NCBI GenBank assembly: GCA_019634675.1
Contig: JAHCAX010000008.1
Location: forward strand, 1 to 64,000
Source: Acherontichlamydia pituitae
GTDB taxonomy: Bacteria; Chlamydiota; Chlamydiia; Chlamydiales; Rhabdochlamydiaceae
Length of the DNA: 64,000 bases
Direction: 5' to 3'
The position numbers and the translations under genes are program-made. Numbering within the stretch: the first letter of the stretch is position 1; every line of letters begins with the position of its first letter. The notes beneath the pieces are model-generated. The model was not told the DNA's origin, did not search any database, and saw only the letters and a program-made list of their open reading frames with translations. Shown here piece after piece: positions 54,225 through 62,286 of the stretch.

Positions 54225-55139
54225 ATGGCAATTGAGACTAATCGGCGTATTTTTTATCCAAACCTTGAGATAGAGGATCAGCTAGAAGCTGCCGGCGTCG
54301 ATCATTTAAAGGACGTAACAGGGCGTTTTCCAGATGAGCTTTTGCCTCCAAGCCGTGAGCGCTGGCAAATTGGCAACTTAAATGCAGATCTGACCGATCT
54401 CGAAATTCCAACAAAACTTTTAATGGCTGATGATTGGATTGTACGCACTGGATATATCGATTTGAAGAATGATCAACAAATGAGCAGGTATGGTTCTGCA
54501 ATGAGCTGGGCATATCCATTTCAATTCTTGAAAGAATTTCCAGCTAGAGTCATTACAATCATCGTTCCTAACCAACCTCCTAGACGGGTCCAGTTCACAA
54601 GAACGGATGCAGACTATATTGACGCAGCTCGTCGCGTATTTGAATCTCTATATAGTCAAAATTATGATCGAATTTTGGGAGCTGAATTCATGGAATCAGA
54701 AAATGGCGATGAGGAACTTGCAGGTATCTACCTTAACATGGGCGAATATGACTACATTTACCCAAGGGATGGTTATCTGGACGATGAGGACAGGGCTTTG
54801 GTGGAACTATACAATCAAAGGTTCCTGCCGCCCATTAGCTCGAGTTCTTTCACTAGTCCAGATGTTTCATCACGAAGCGCTTCGACAAGCTTGTTTCAAA
54901 CAACAAGCGAAGGCGATGAATTGAGTATTTCCGATGAAGATTTCAAGTATAGCTCGCCGGCTCCGGCATCCTCTCAAATTCAAAAACCTGAAGATGAATT
55001 GAGCATTTCCGATGAAGAGTTCAAATCAAGCTCGCCAGCTCCAGCATCCCCTCAAACACTAAGTCCAGAACTCCACACACCGATTCCAAAGCAGAAATTT
55101 ACAGTCGTAACAAATGGCTATTATCGGTCTACAGGTTGA
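54225..55139 (+). CDS. Unknown acidic protein with a duplicated C-terminal DELSISDE motif
   Basis: The 304-residue protein starts at an ATG with AGAGG in front. The first 205 residues look globular and acidic, with no known domain. Residues about 232-285 hold two near-identical tandem units (DELSISDEDFKYSSPAPAS and DELSISDEEFKSSSPAPAS). They resemble disordered acidic tails that can be phosphorylated or bind eukaryotic partners. It lies 8 bases before the LRR caspase-like gene and is probably co-expressed with it, as chaperone, substrate or second effector. Confidence 0.65.
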   Translation: MAIETNRRIFYPNLEIEDQLEAAGVDHLKDVTGRFPDELLPPSRERWQIGNLNADLTDLEIPTKLLMADDWIVRTGYIDLKNDQQMSRYGSAMSWAYPFQFLKEFPARVITIIVPNQPPRRVQFTRTDADYIDAARRVFESLYSQNYDRILGAEFMESENGDEELAGIYLNMGEYDYIYPRDGYLDDEDRALVELYNQRFLPPISSSSFTSPDVSSRSASTSLFQTTSEGDELSISDEDFKYSSPAPASSQIQKPEDELSISDEEFKSSSPAPASPQTLSPELHTPIPKQKFTVVTNGYYRSTG

Positions 55140-55147
55140 GGGTGTAA

Positions 55148-57487
55148 ATGACTTTTGTAAGCGCCTCTCAGTCCGAAGGTTCGCAAGCCCCTGTTGCTCT
55201 CTATATCACTTCTCCAGAAGATAAGGTTGGTGCATTTACCGGTACAGAGGCCCAATTTTTAGCTCGAGTGGAAACAGCTGCCAGAAACGGCCTTACCGTC
55301 GATACGAAGGTGTTTCAAACGTTGGCTGAAATTGCAGAATATCTGCAAAGCGCCTATCCAGACGGAGTTGATCAATTGCATTTTCGAGGCCATGGGACTC
55401 CTACGAAATGTACCCTGACATCAGCAGATGGAGGGGTTGTATCCTCAGAGCTTACAGGAGATCATCAAGCGGATTTAGAGTCCATTTGTAAAAGCGTACG
55501 CCCAGGAGGGATCCTGGCAACGGAATCGTGCAACAATGGGTTAGGAAAGGATAATCTTCTCAAGTTTTTGGCTAGGCATGTACAACCTGGGGTTTTTGTA
55601 CAGGGAAGCCGCTCTTCCGAATTTTCCATTGAATGCGCTCATGATTTGCCTAATCGGATCCGGTATATCGGCTCAAAAGGAGATGAGAGCAGGTGCTATT
55701 TTAAGAGTTCAGAAGGAAAAGTCCACCATGTCTGTTTGCCAGAAGTCGATGCGCTTTGGAATTTTTTTAGTTCGATCAAATCGAATTTTTCTGAAAAAGA
55801 GGGTTATGATTTTTGTTCTAATGCGGTGGGTTTGAGCCGCGCACCTTCCGAGATCGAAAAATTTAAGGGGAAGCACCAAGAGTTGATTAAAAGCCTTTAC
55901 CATGAATTCGAAGCTATGCTGCGCACGATCTCATTGCAAAAAGGGGAAGCTCCGGCTATTTGGACAGAAATGTTGGATGATTTGGAAAAGCTGCACGCTT
56001 CCGATCAAGTCTTTACTTACGAGGGGCCATCGGAACTAATTTTGGCGCCAAGGCTTGAGTCCCATGAGTTATTGGTGGATGGGAAGGGAACCTTCCATAA
56101 CCTCCATATCCCAGACAATACTTATGTGAAGATCTATTTGTTCCTTCTTGGCTGCGCCTATGTCGATAAGTACAAGACATTATTCATGATGCTCGACAAT
56201 GGAGAGAGGATTACAGCAACGTCTGATAATCCATCGATTCGTTTAATTTATGCGCTTTCTAATTTGGCCATCCATCCAAACCAATATGCAACGCTGACCG
56301 AAACGGTGTTGGGAAGGGTGCATCGGCAGATCAAGGAGTGTTACCAGCTGGCTAAACAGCATGGACGAATACAAGAGTGGTTCGAGGCGATCGGATCTAC
56401 AGAGGATCCATGCTTTGATGCTTACATGGAAAAAATCTCAGAGTTCCATTTCAACGAGCTTCATTTGGAAGAAAGGGATTTGAAGCTAAAAAAGGCGATT
56501 GAGAGCAATGACTTGGAGGCTTTTAGGGCGCTTGTCGAAGAGGGGATCGACATCTATAGCCGCTATCGGGACGGCAGATCGATTTGCGACGTTGCTCTGC
56601 TTTGCAGATCTAAAGAGATGCGCAATGAGGTCTTTGCCCTATTCCCAGACGGCAAACTGCCGAAACTGACGTCCATGAAATCCTCTATGAGTCCAACAGC
56701 CGCATACGATAAGCTCTTTACACTATCTATCGAGATGATCCATAGAGGCCTATTTTCCAATGCTCTTGCGATTGCCCAGGCTGTACCCAATGATCGTCTA
56801 CGAGATACTGCTATCAAGTATGTTGAAACAACTGTCGCCTATAAGAAAGCGAAGAATAGTCGTTTGATTCATCCTTTAACTGATGATGAAAGATCTTTAA
56901 TGGCGCTTGGGCAAGCAGTTAAGCGAATCCTGGGGGTTTCAGCTTCTATAAAAACTCCAGCCGAAGTCCGGCAATTTCTCTCTGATCTAGTAGATGCAGA
57001 CCAATTAAGTCTGATAACGCATCTTGATCTCAATGATAAAGGTTTGCAGTCCGTTCCACCTGAGATCCTATTCTTTCCCAACTTGACCCACCTTAACTTA
57101 TCAGGGAACCAGCTCATCGCCATTCCTCCTGAAATCAGGAGCCTAACCCATCTTCAGGAAATCAATTTAAGCCACAATGAGCTTTCTGAATTTCCTCACG
57201 AAATCTGCCATTTGTTAGAACTAAAAAAAGTTAATCTGAATGGCAACCTGATTGGAATTCTTCCTTCGCTGATCGAGCAATTGACCTCTTTAGAATCCCT
57301 TAGCCTCTGTGAAAATCAATTCGAGCGAGTTCCTTTAGAAGCAGCCTCTTTGCCAAATTTAAGGGAATTAGTTCTTTCGCATAACTGGATCAAGCAACTT
57401 TCAGCAGAGGATTCAGCCCTCTGTGAAAGGATCCCATCGGTCCATCTTTTTGGGAATCCTGTCGAAGGACCACTTGAAGAGAATTAA
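55148..57487 (+). CDS. Candidate clan-CD (caspase/CHAT-like) cysteine protease with leucine-rich repeats
   Basis: The 779-residue protein is a paralogue of the protein at 49498. It has LHFRGHGTPT with His82, and 46 residues later ILATESCNNGLGKDNLL with Cys128. The middle domain is shared (IYALSNLAIHP, ECYQLAKQHGRIQEWFEAI). An ankyrin-like unit lies near 465-500. The C-terminus (about 625-770) has leucine-rich repeats (LTHLNLSGNQLIAIPPEIRS and similar). The paralogue carries ankyrin repeats there instead, so the tail probably selects the target. It is the second gene of a likely three-gene operon. Confidence 0.72.
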   Translation: MTFVSASQSEGSQAPVALYITSPEDKVGAFTGTEAQFLARVETAARNGLTVDTKVFQTLAEIAEYLQSAYPDGVDQLHFRGHGTPTKCTLTSADGGVVSSELTGDHQADLESICKSVRPGGILATESCNNGLGKDNLLKFLARHVQPGVFVQGSRSSEFSIECAHDLPNRIRYIGSKGDESRCYFKSSEGKVHHVCLPEVDALWNFFSSIKSNFSEKEGYDFCSNAVGLSRAPSEIEKFKGKHQELIKSLYHEFEAMLRTISLQKGEAPAIWTEMLDDLEKLHASDQVFTYEGPSELILAPRLESHELLVDGKGTFHNLHIPDNTYVKIYLFLLGCAYVDKYKTLFMMLDNGERITATSDNPSIRLIYALSNLAIHPNQYATLTETVLGRVHRQIKECYQLAKQHGRIQEWFEAIGSTEDPCFDAYMEKISEFHFNELHLEERDLKLKKAIESNDLEAFRALVEEGIDIYSRYRDGRSICDVALLCRSKEMRNEVFALFPDGKLPKLTSMKSSMSPTAAYDKLFTLSIEMIHRGLFSNALAIAQAVPNDRLRDTAIKYVETTVAYKKAKNSRLIHPLTDDERSLMALGQAVKRILGVSASIKTPAEVRQFLSDLVDADQLSLITHLDLNDKGLQSVPPEILFFPNLTHLNLSGNQLIAIPPEIRSLTHLQEINLSHNELSEFPHEICHLLELKKVNLNGNLIGILPSLIEQLTSLESLSLCENQFERVPLEAASLPNLRELVLSHNWIKQLSAEDSALCERIPSVHLFGNPVEGPLEEN

Positions 57488-57508
57488 ATCAACGTTCAGG
57501 AGATCTCC

Positions 57509-58012
57509 ATGTCAGCTACTTCTTTGTCTGAGTTCGTCGCAAACAACTACCATATTGTTTATCCGCTGCAGCATCCTTGAGAAAAGACCCATATTTTCCT
57601 CCTCTGCGAGCATCACGAAATCGAAGCCCATCGGAAGATCAATGCGCTTTTTATCGATACTTTTGCCGATCCAGCCAGTCCAGTCCTCGTTGAAGCAGAA
57701 AAAGCAGGCGTTCAAATCGACCAAAAGACCAATATCCAGTCTGCATTTCTTTCCCGTGACTTTAACGTATTCGGATGGGACAAGTCGCGTGTCTCAGAAG
57801 CGGTTGCTAAAACACCGGAAATGGTCCAAAAGATCGAAGAGTTCAGGCAACGAGAAATCTTATTGGCTTTGAAGAAAATTGACATGGAAAAAACGGGGAA
57901 GCAAAGCTTATCGGAGATCCAAGAGGAATCAGGCAGGCTGCAAAAGGAGTCATTTGCATACAGTTTCATGCCGTGGCAGTGTTTCAAAAAAAATGTGCGC
58001 TTCTTGGATTAG
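57509..58012 (+). pseudogene. Broken gene with an in-frame TGA at codon 24
   Basis: An ATG with CAGGAGATC in front starts 21 bases after the LRR protease gene. After 23 codons a TGA (57578-57580) interrupts a frame that then runs open for 143 codons to TAG at 58012. The downstream part (THIFLLCEHHEIEAHRKINA, NVFGWDKS) keeps coding character, as if the stop is recent. The strand-helix order with LLCEHHE and VLVEAE loosely recalls the TraB/Tiki superfamily; this is a weak impression. Alternatives are a read-through product or a base error. Confidence 0.6.
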
Positions 58013-58459
58013 CTTTCTTGATTGGTCTCTAAGAAAATCCTTCTGGGCATTGCGGGCATAGGATTCCATCATAGAACGATCAGGAGGATAAGAAGTTGCC
58101 TGGCCGATGGAGCTCATAGGATACATGTTCTTTTAGGTGAAACAATATGGGGGCCAGCCAAGGTTGCTTTGCTCTCGAAGGTTCATCAGACCTTTGTCTG
58201 ACCTCTTAAGATCCAACATAACATCAATTATCAGACGTTTTCAAAGTCTGGAATAACACCTCTCCTCAGACTGAAATTGATATATACCGCTAATAGTTAA
58301 TTGTTTGCTCTCTTAAAGCGTCTGGGATATAGACTGCTGCCATATTATCTCTCATCTTTCTAACTAGTTAAGTCTTTTCGAAAACAGGTTATAACTAACA
58401 TTCATCTATACATAAACATTAGTTTTTAATTATAATTTCGAGCGATTATTAACCTTTCC
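58013..58459. other. Gene-poor stretch with likely decayed coding remnants
   Basis: This 447-base gap has no convincing gene. A 58-codon minus-strand frame (57950-58126) is well composed but lacks a ribosome-binding site. A stretch near 58185-58245 has repeated CAGAC/GTCTG words that could pair into hairpins. The final 100 bases are AT-rich and probably contain the promoter of the next gene. Confidence 0.4.
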
Positions 58460-59497
58460 ATGTGGATTTATATGGGTAGTAAAATTAATTTTAAACAAGA
58501 CTGTAACTCTCTTTATCCAATTCCACACAACCCAGATGATGTTCCGGATGCAAGCCAAGAAGGTCGGATTGTTTCAAGTCAACCACCTCAGGCCCTATCG
58601 CTGATCTTCTCCTTTATCTCAGGGAACAACCGGCCGGACGACTTAATGAACCTGCGAACTGTCCGCGAAGTCTGTACGCTTTGGAACCAAGTTGCTGAAC
58701 TTGCAATTTTGAAGCCCTATTGGCACATGGTCAAAGAACTGCCCTGTTTTAAACTTCCTCAGTTTGCCCAAGTGTTTGAGCAAATTGAAACGACCAATCC
58801 TGCTATCGGACAGTCATTTATTATTAAGTTTCAAGAGCTGTCAGCAAAACTGCTTCCCTCTCCAGCCACACTCGTTCTACCTCGGGATTATCAAGGGCTT
58901 TTTGATTCCTCATTGAAAAAAATGTGGAGCAAACTATGTCCGATGTTAGGCTTTCAGGTGGATGATCCGATTTCTAAGGATGCCATTGAGATCCGTGCAT
59001 GGCTAAATGATCCCGCAAATGCACATCGCCTTAGTCAAGTTTATGCGCTTGACCTTTCCCATCTTGAACTAGAATTTTTGCCGCCGGAAATTGGCCTGTT
59101 CACTCAACTTAAAACGCTTTGTTTACGCTACAACAGCCTTTCCAGCATAACGCCCCAGATCGGCAATCTCGTTCAATTAACCCATCTTAACGTAGAGCAC
59201 AACCATCTGAAGGAACTGCCCTCCGAAATCGGCAACCTTTTTCGATTGAACTATTTGAATGCATCTCATAACAGGTTGCAGTCCTTGCCCCCGGAAATGG
59301 GCAATCTTGTCCAATTGGTCCAACTTTACTTAGAACATAATGAACTGGAATCTTTGCCGCCGGAAATCATTAAGTTGACTCGCCTCTTTCAGTTTTGCCT
59401 ATTTGGCAACAATCTAAGCAACTTGCCTAGCGAAATCCTCAGTCTTGTTACGCCAGATCCTTTTTCAATAGAAAGTAATAACAACTTAAAGACTTGA
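58460..59497 (+). CDS. F-box-like leucine-rich-repeat protein
   Basis: In this 345-residue protein, residues 43-88 (PQALSLIFSFISG, DLMNLRTVREVCTLWNQVAE, KPYW) follow the F-box pattern of eukaryotic ubiquitin-ligase adaptors: a short hydrophobic helix, DL, then V-C-xx-W. Residues about 190-330 hold five or six LRRs of the LPxEIGNLxxL type. F-box plus LRR is the architecture of host-like SCF substrate receptors, and bacterial effectors mimic it. The start could be the ATG at 58472. It converges on the next gene with only 15 bases between stops. Confidence 0.75.
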   Translation: MWIYMGSKINFKQDCNSLYPIPHNPDDVPDASQEGRIVSSQPPQALSLIFSFISGNNRPDDLMNLRTVREVCTLWNQVAELAILKPYWHMVKELPCFKLPQFAQVFEQIETTNPAIGQSFIIKFQELSAKLLPSPATLVLPRDYQGLFDSSLKKMWSKLCPMLGFQVDDPISKDAIEIRAWLNDPANAHRLSQVYALDLSHLELEFLPPEIGLFTQLKTLCLRYNSLSSITPQIGNLVQLTHLNVEHNHLKELPSEIGNLFRLNYLNASHNRLQSLPPEMGNLVQLVQLYLEHNELESLPPEIIKLTRLFQFCLFGNNLSNLPSEILSLVTPDPFSIESNNNLKT

Positions 59498-59512
59498 ACT
59501 TGCCTTCTTGCC

Positions 59513-60928
59513 CTAGTTATCTGAGTGGAAACTAAGCAAGCGGACAATTTTATCGATTAAACCTCTGCTCAATGAACTGTTTTCTACACCCCTCTTATAA
59601 TCCTGCAAAGTAAGATTTGGGGTCCTGAGCGGTGCCGATAGCACAGCTGATTCCACCGTATTCGAAGCGCTGTTTAGAATAATGCCAAAAAATGCCGCGG
59701 CTCGGTTATTGGGAAATTTACATGCGCTATAAAAGGACCTCGAAGATCTTCCAGGATAATTGTAAAAGCGGGCTTGGTCTGGAGAAACGCACATGACCAT
59801 TGGCTGTCCAGGTGCTTGATACGGATGGATATGGACATTTTGCATGCCAAACCGATTTAGAGGAAGCTGTGTGTTTACTGGACCTCTTGAGCTGTCAATT
59901 CCTTCAGCCTCAAAGATTCCCATTGATAAATTTTGGTTGTGCACTTCTCCAAACTGAGCATTCGGATATGCGGCGGAATGATAAATGACATTCCGTTTGC
60001 CTCGTTCATTTTGATTTTCAATCACTCCGGGAATATCTTGCCAAACGATGAAATAGAGGTCTAAGTGCTCTGCATCATAGTTTGCAAACTCTCTTCTAAT
60101 CGCCTCAGGAAACTCGTGCAATTGCCTGATAGGCAGTTTGACCGTTAACAATTGCGAAAGGATTGGGTAGCCTGCTTGGTATTGACCGATTTGCGGAATG
60201 CGGTCCATATGAAGGGCATTACAAGTCCCTGGTTGTGTCAATCGTCCGCTCAAGTCGATAAAGTTAGGATTGCCAATCCCCTGCTGACGGCTTCTAATGG
60301 GCATTGCCATTTTAATTTGCCAAGTGGCAAGTTCTCTTTCTTGCGCTATGCTATCTTCGATCCTTTCTTCCGAACCATTTTTTGCTGAATAATAGCAGAA
60401 ACAATCCAAAAAGCTGTTTAACAGATCGACAAATGCATTCCATAAGAAGCTAAGAACGCTTTGAGAAGAAGATTGCTCGGCTGCATTTGTTGCAGAACTA
60501 GACTCTATTTGAGCGCTCTCTTGCGCGCCAAAACATTCATCGAGGCTCCTGAGCAATAAGGCTGGATCATTTTTGGCCCTTTTTTCTCCCCAGTCCCTAT
60601 CTTCTGTATTGGGCGAGCCGGAATGGTACCAAATCTTGCCGCCTACGTTTTTTTTATCTTCTTGAGGCAATGAGTCAAATATTTCATACGCAATACATCT
60701 TATAGCAAGATGTAAATGGTTGGGATTATCTAATGCATGTATCTCGCCATAATTTGCTTCCGACGGCCTATTAGCTAAATTCCAAATTTGCCAAAATATT
60801 TTTTGACGAATTGTCTCTGGAAGATTAACTAATGTTCCTTGAGAACGAACATCTTGAGTGTTAAGCTGATATAGATTCAGAAGATGTCTGTAAGCAGACG
60901 TTCTTGCTAATTGAAGGTTTAACGACAT
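59513..60928 (-). CDS. WxG-module protein, first of two tandem paralogues
   Basis: The 471-residue protein has both forms of the module in a row: IFWQIWNLANRPSEANYG with GEIHALD (about residues 36-78) and KIWYHSGSPN then DRDWGE (about 88-130). This N-terminal part aligns without gaps with the protein at 61092. A hydrophobic stretch (SVLSFLWNAFVDLLNSFLDC, about residues 157-176) follows, then a unique C-terminal domain of about 270 residues with no known family. It probably acts as an effector or surface protein. Confidence 0.75.
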   Translation of the reverse strand: MSLNLQLARTSAYRHLLNLYQLNTQDVRSQGTLVNLPETIRQKIFWQIWNLANRPSEANYGEIHALDNPNHLHLAIRCIAYEIFDSLPQEDKKNVGGKIWYHSGSPNTEDRDWGEKRAKNDPALLLRSLDECFGAQESAQIESSSATNAAEQSSSQSVLSFLWNAFVDLLNSFLDCFCYYSAKNGSEERIEDSIAQERELATWQIKMAMPIRSRQQGIGNPNFIDLSGRLTQPGTCNALHMDRIPQIGQYQAGYPILSQLLTVKLPIRQLHEFPEAIRREFANYDAEHLDLYFIVWQDIPGVIENQNERGKRNVIYHSAAYPNAQFGEVHNQNLSMGIFEAEGIDSSRGPVNTQLPLNRFGMQNVHIHPYQAPGQPMVMCVSPDQARFYNYPGRSSRSFYSACKFPNNRAAAFFGIILNSASNTVESAVLSAPLRTPNLTLQDYKRGVENSSLSRGLIDKIVRLLSFHSDN

Positions 60929-61091
60929 AATTAAACAAACCCATTTATTTTGATATAATTTTATTTTATTAGTAGTTAAATGTAAATTATCAAAGAATAT
61001 TATAAATTTAATTTATTTTTATAATCTAAATGCGTTTGAATAGCCTATTTGAATGTATCTCAATAAAAAGTTTCAGTCGATTTTTAGGTTC

Positions 61092-62111
61092 TTAGAATGT
61101 GTTTTGCTGAAAAGGGTCCCCACCGAAGAAATGGCTGCTGGCCAACGGATGGAAGCATGGAGCAATCGTCAGAATTTTGAATCGGATCAGCTGTTCCCAT
61201 GAAGTGAAGTTCTTTCTGGCATCATACGGCTCAGATCCGAATACCCCTTTCAAGGCGGCTTTTTCCATTTGCAAAAGAGCAATCGGCGTAATGATCAAAC
61301 TGGCAACATTTGCCTTCCAATCTTTGACACGCTCTTCCCATGGCGTATCAGCCCTTGGAAACCACAGTTGAACGGCGCTCAATGCTACGATCAAACGGAT
61401 CGCTGATATGATTGCGGATAGGACAGAATAAAGCACTGTGCCGAATAAAAGCAGAAAGCATTTGCTTCTGACGATAAGAGGATCTTCATTAAAATAGAAT
61501 TTGCACGACATCTCATCTTTTACCCAACGCGGCTCCCCGTTCGAAAACTGAATGGTCTGATGGGTAATCTCTTGCGGCACTTCAAGATCAACGTGATTTA
61601 ATAGAACTGACCATCGGCCTCCTTCGTCTAGATCGCCGTTTTTTAGACCGTAGTCTTCCAATCGCAGGTCAAATAGATTTAAATACCCATTGATCCAACT
61701 ATTTTCAGATCCAAAGCATTCATGCAAGCTCCTAAGCAGAAGAGCTGGGTTGTCCTTTGCTCTGTTTTCGCCCCAATTTCTATCGTCTGTGCTTGGCGAG
61801 CCGAAATGGTACCAGATCTTGCCTCCTACCTTCTTTTTATCCCCTTCGTTCAACACGTCAAATAAATCATTTACAGTATATTGGACGGCCAGGTGGAGCC
61901 GCTCGAGATGATCAAGGGCATGGATCTTGCCATAGTTTTCCTCTGAAGGTCTGTCTGCTAAGTCCCAGATGTGCCAAAAGAATTTTTGAGCGACGTTTTG
62001 TGGAAGTATGTCGATAAGCTTTTGATTATCATGATTCTGAGAGGTAGTTTGGTAAAGGCTAAGCAACTGGAGATATTGATTAGTTCCTTTTAGATCCAGA
62101 TTTAATGACAT
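61092..62111 (-). CDS. WxG-module protein, second of two tandem paralogues
   Basis: The 339-residue protein has FFWHIWDLADRPSEENYG (about residues 36-78) and KIWYHFGSPS then DRNWGE (about 88-130). The first 130 residues align without gaps to the neighbour at 59513. A long hydrophobic region (CFLLLFGTVLYSVLSAIISA onwards, about residues 218-250) and a short unique tail follow. The two genes lie head to tail with 163 AT-rich bases between them and probably arose by duplication. Confidence 0.75.
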   Translation of the reverse strand: MSLNLDLKGTNQYLQLLSLYQTTSQNHDNQKLIDILPQNVAQKFFWHIWDLADRPSEENYGKIHALDHLERLHLAVQYTVNDLFDVLNEGDKKKVGGKIWYHFGSPSTDDRNWGENRAKDNPALLLRSLHECFGSENSWINGYLNLFDLRLEDYGLKNGDLDEGGRWSVLLNHVDLEVPQEITHQTIQFSNGEPRWVKDEMSCKFYFNEDPLIVRSKCFLLLFGTVLYSVLSAIISAIRLIVALSAVQLWFPRADTPWEERVKDWKANVASLIITPIALLQMEKAALKGVFGSEPYDARKNFTSWEQLIRFKILTIAPCFHPLASSHFFGGDPFQQNTF

Positions 62112-62145
62112 TTCATCGCTTTTGTTTTTGTTTAAACATATTCAA

Positions 62146-62151
62146 TTATAC
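62146..62151 (-). promoter_or_regulatory. TATAAT -10 box of the second WxG paralogue
   Basis: On the minus strand the sequence reads TTTTTGTATAAT, 34 bases before the start codon of the gene at 61092-62111. The same 12 bases precede the GlgB-like gene and the ankyrin CHAT-like gene. Confidence 0.45.
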
Positions 62152-62286
62152 AAAAATTAACTGTTTTAATCATCATTAACGTTTTAATTGTCATTTTGAA
62201 TTGGTTTGATATAGTTTAATTACACTGGACACTGTTTATAAAGCTAAGGTATAATGCTCTCAAAAAATTATTTGGGAGATCTTTCT

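Noticed and set aside
57950..58126. A 58-codon minus-strand frame after the broken gene
   Set aside because: It has no ribosome-binding site, no family resemblance, and overlaps the end of the pseudogene. It is kept only as a note in the gap entry.
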